Positions 60,927 to 62,767 of a stretch of DNA of 62,767 nt are shown piece after piece. Location: NCBI GenBank assembly GCA_011390805.1, contig JAABRT010000016.1:1-62767 (forward strand), in the 5' to 3' direction. How positions within the stretch are numbered: the first letter of the stretch is position 1; each line of letters opens with the position of its first letter. Made by a program: the position numbers and the translations under genes. The notes beneath the pieces were generated by a model. That model worked only from the letters and a program-made list of their open reading frames with translations. It searched no databases and was not told the DNA's origin. The stretch comes from Gemmatimonas sp. (GTDB lineage Bacteria; Gemmatimonadota; Gemmatimonadetes; Gemmatimonadales; Gemmatimonadaceae).

Positions 60927-62168
60927 ATGATGCTTCCCCGCTCCACACAGGTCCTCATTGTTGGCGGCGGGCCGGCCGGCTCTTCCACCGCATCATATCT
61001 GGCGATGGCCGGCCTGGACGTGACGCTGGTAGACCGGGCGCACTTTCCACGCTCCAAGCCGTGCGCAGAGTATCTGAGTCCGGAAGCCTCACGCATGCTC
61101 AGCGCCCTGGGCGTGCTCAGCGACATCGAAGACGCCGGCGCCGCGCAACTTACCGGCATGGTGGTTCGCGCACCCAACGGTTTCGAGATTGAAGGTGCGT
61201 TCGTGGCCAAGCATGGTTTCCGCGGATTCCGCGATCGCGGGCTGGCGCTTCGCCGTGAAGTGCTCGACACGCTCCTGCTCAACCGGGCACGCACGCTGGG
61301 TACCCAGGTCACCGAGGGAGCGCGCGTGGAGTCCATCACCCCACATCCGCAACGCGGCTACATCGTGCAGATGCGGATTGAAGGAAACACCCGGCAGATC
61401 CATACACAGTTGCTCATTGGCGCGGATGGCTTGCGCTCGGTGGTATCGCGGCAGCTTGGACTGGCCCGTCGGCGTCGCTGGCCCAAGCGCCTGGCGCTGG
61501 TGTCGCACTGGAAAGGTGTGAAGGACATTGGTGCGCGCGGTGAAATGCATGTGCAGTACAACGGGTATCTGGGACTGGCTGACGTGGGTCATGGCATCAC
61601 CAATGTCGCGCTCGTGGTGCCCGCCAGTTCGGCGCGGGATGCGGCGGGCGACGCCCATGGGTACGTGATGCGGTGGCTCGATCGCTATCCGCATCTCGCG
61701 GCCCGGTTTGTTGGCGCTGAACGTGTCTCGCCCGTTCAGGCCACAGGCCCGTTTGCGACGCACGCCCGGCGCGCGTACGCTGCCGATGCCGCCCTGGTTG
61801 GTGATGCTGCTGATTTTTTTGATCCATTTACCGGGGAGGGCATGTACGCGGCGCTCCGGGGGGGCGAAATGCTGGCGCCGCATGCCATCGCGGCCGTCAA
61901 CGCCCCATCAGCCCGTGAATCGCTGGCCGCGTTACGGGCGTACGACGCGGAGCGGCGCCGTGTGTTTGCCGGCAAATGGCGGGTGGAACAACTGATCGGA
62001 ACTGCGGTGGCATTTCCGGCGCTCATGAATCACGCTGCGCGTGTACTGTCGCGCCGCACCGACGTTGCCGATTTGCTGATTGGTGTTACCGGCGACTTCG
62101 TTCCTGCACGTGAAGTGCTGCGCCCAGGCGTGCTGTGGCGCATGCTCGTTCCACCCGCTCGCTCATGA
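60927..62168 (+). CDS. FAD-dependent oxidoreductase (geranylgeranyl reductase/hydroxylase family)
   Basis: The protein has 413 residues. It has the FAD Rossmann motif VLIVGGGPAGSSTASYLAMA, then LIGADGLRSVVSRQLGLA, and ALVGDAADFFDPFTGEGMYA, the GD flavin-binding site typical of p-hydroxybenzoate-hydroxylase-like enzymes. LRREVLDTLLLNRA is the conserved substrate-domain entry. The class covers geranylgeranyl reductases and polyketide hydroxylases. Its stop overlaps the flavin-reductase start (ATGA), and a methyltransferase follows, which suggests tailoring of a secondary metabolite. Two adjacent ATGs (60927 and 60930) are possible starts. Confidence 0.85.
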   Translation: MMLPRSTQVLIVGGGPAGSSTASYLAMAGLDVTLVDRAHFPRSKPCAEYLSPEASRMLSALGVLSDIEDAGAAQLTGMVVRAPNGFEIEGAFVAKHGFRGFRDRGLALRREVLDTLLLNRARTLGTQVTEGARVESITPHPQRGYIVQMRIEGNTRQIHTQLLIGADGLRSVVSRQLGLARRRRWPKRLALVSHWKGVKDIGARGEMHVQYNGYLGLADVGHGITNVALVVPASSARDAAGDAHGYVMRWLDRYPHLAARFVGAERVSPVQATGPFATHARRAYAADAALVGDAADFFDPFTGEGMYAALRGGEMLAPHAIAAVNAPSARESLAALRAYDAERRRVFAGKWRVEQLIGTAVAFPALMNHAARVLSRRTDVADLLIGVTGDFVPAREVLRPGVLWRMLVPPARS

Positions 62169-62659
62169 CGAATCTTTCAATTCCCGCTGTTGATCCAGCG
62201 CTGTTTCGTGCAGTGCTCAGTCGTTTTGCTTCCGGCGTTACCGTGGTCACATCGCGCGATGCGAATGGCCAGGACTACGGCATGACCGTAAGTGCCTTCA
62301 GCTCGGTGAGCCTGGAGCCGCCGCTTGTCATGGTGTGCATTGACAAGTCGGCGACCTGGCACGAGGTGTTGCCCGAGGCCACTCACTTTAACGTGCACAT
62401 TCTCGGAGACGAACAGGAAGCAATTTCCCGTCGCTTCGCGAGTGATCGCGCCGACCGGTTCGTTGACGTGTCGCACACGCGCGGCGCCAACGGTGTGGTG
62501 CAACTCACGGGCGTGCTGGCGCTGCTTGAGTGCCGTATCACCGCGCGGCATGTGGCCGGCGACCATACGATCGTGGTCGGCGAGGTTGAGCAGGCGCGCG
62601 CCGAAGAAGGTGACCCGCTGTTGTATTTCCGCGGTCGCTACGCCCGGATTGCACGCTGA
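62165..62659 (+). CDS. Flavin reductase-like protein (split-barrel FMN-binding)
   Basis: The protein has 164 residues. The FMN-binding split barrel is clear: FASGVTVVTSRDANGQDYGM, AFSSVSLEPPLVMVCIDK, HFNVHILGDEQEAISRRFAS. Such enzymes give reduced FMN/FAD to partner oxygenases. The ATG at 62165 overlaps the upstream oxidoreductase stop by 4 bases, so the two are translated together and probably form a two-component pair. The C-terminal ~60 residues (VGEVEQARAEEGDPLLYFRG) complete the domain. Confidence 0.9.
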   Translation: MTNLSIPAVDPALFRAVLSRFASGVTVVTSRDANGQDYGMTVSAFSSVSLEPPLVMVCIDKSATWHEVLPEATHFNVHILGDEQEAISRRFASDRADRFVDVSHTRGANGVVQLTGVLALLECRITARHVAGDHTIVVGEVEQARAEEGDPLLYFRGRYARIAR

Positions 62660-62684
62660 TGCGCTCGTTGGGTGGGTGCGGCCA

Positions 62685-62767
62685 GTGCTGACACCTGCCC
62701 GACGTCGTGGTGTGGAGTTGCTCGATGATCCGTCAATCGATCCGGCGCTGGCCACACGTTCACTCAG
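62685..62767 (+). CDS. Probable methyltransferase, N-terminus only (runs off window)
   Basis: Only about 27 codons are visible, from a GTG at 62685 (or 62676) with GGTGG upstream. They read LTPARRRGVELLDDPSIDPA, then a Leu-rich helix start. The 'ELLDDP-x-DP' start is characteristic of class I SAM-dependent methyltransferases found next to FAD-oxidoreductases in type III polyketide clusters of this kind of bacteria. The call rests on that phrase and context, so it is tentative. The rest of the gene lies beyond the right edge. Confidence 0.5.
   Translation, partial: MLTPARRRGVELLDDPSIDPALATRSL

Overview
The window is about 62.8 kb of GC-rich bacterial chromosome, almost fully coding, with no rRNA, recognisable tRNA, insertion sequence, prophage or CRISPR array. 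The gene content points to a diderm of the FCB group, most plausibly Gemmatimonadota (Gemmatimonas-like). The signs are many lipoproteins and six-bladed beta-propeller proteins, large TonB-dependent receptors with N-terminal carboxypeptidase-regulatory domains, a Ser/Thr kinase beside a TIGR02999-type ECF sigma factor, and a SprA-like giant outer-membrane protein. The taxonomic call is inference from gene content.

Layout. 0-9.5 kb: a truncated speD, an SPFH/zinc-ribbon protein, a two-module VOC enzyme, an exported rhodanese, a lipoprotein, a convergent Ser/Thr kinase and ECF sigma pair, another lipoprotein, a Tat-type aminotransferase and a nitronate monooxygenase-like enzyme. 9.7-15.7 kb: a TonB-dependent receptor, a secreted unknown protein joined to a YefM/YoeB toxin-antitoxin pair with a clear TGTACA operator, a TonB-family protein and a membrane protein. 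15.7-24.1 kb: a cluster of exported beta-propeller-like proteins, including a tightly packed plus-strand run, with a small carboxypeptidase-regulatory-domain protein and an outer-membrane barrel. 24.1-25.5 kb: a solitary ATPase with a winged-helix C-terminus.

25.6-42.1 kb is an envelope and surface machinery block: comEA, pilB, pilT, pilC (type IV pilus and DNA uptake), the 2179-residue SprA-like protein, then divergently lptF, lptG, mlaE and mlaD. 42.1-52.9 kb: a secreted endonuclease I convergent with an operon of two OB-fold lipoproteins and an Oar-like TonB-dependent receptor, followed by a second Oar-like receptor. The OB folds resemble those of secreted nucleases, so together with comEA and pili this may be an extracellular-DNA handling locus; this is the best candidate for an undescribed system here. 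53-57.6 kb: an amino-acid permease, a small COX2-TM-like protein, ctaB and an MsbA-like ABC exporter. 57.6-62.8 kb: a cupredoxin-like lipoprotein that has lost its copper ligands, an M24 peptidase, a V4R-domain protein, a zinc-finger anti-sigma-like protein behind an ECF-type promoter, and an oxidoreductase, flavin reductase and methyltransferase series that runs off the window.

Many neighbouring genes overlap by 1-4 bases (ATGA or GTGA junctions), which supports translational coupling in the propeller run, lptF-lptG, the COX2-like/ctaB/ABC run, the OB-fold lipoprotein pair and the oxidoreductase/flavin reductase pair.
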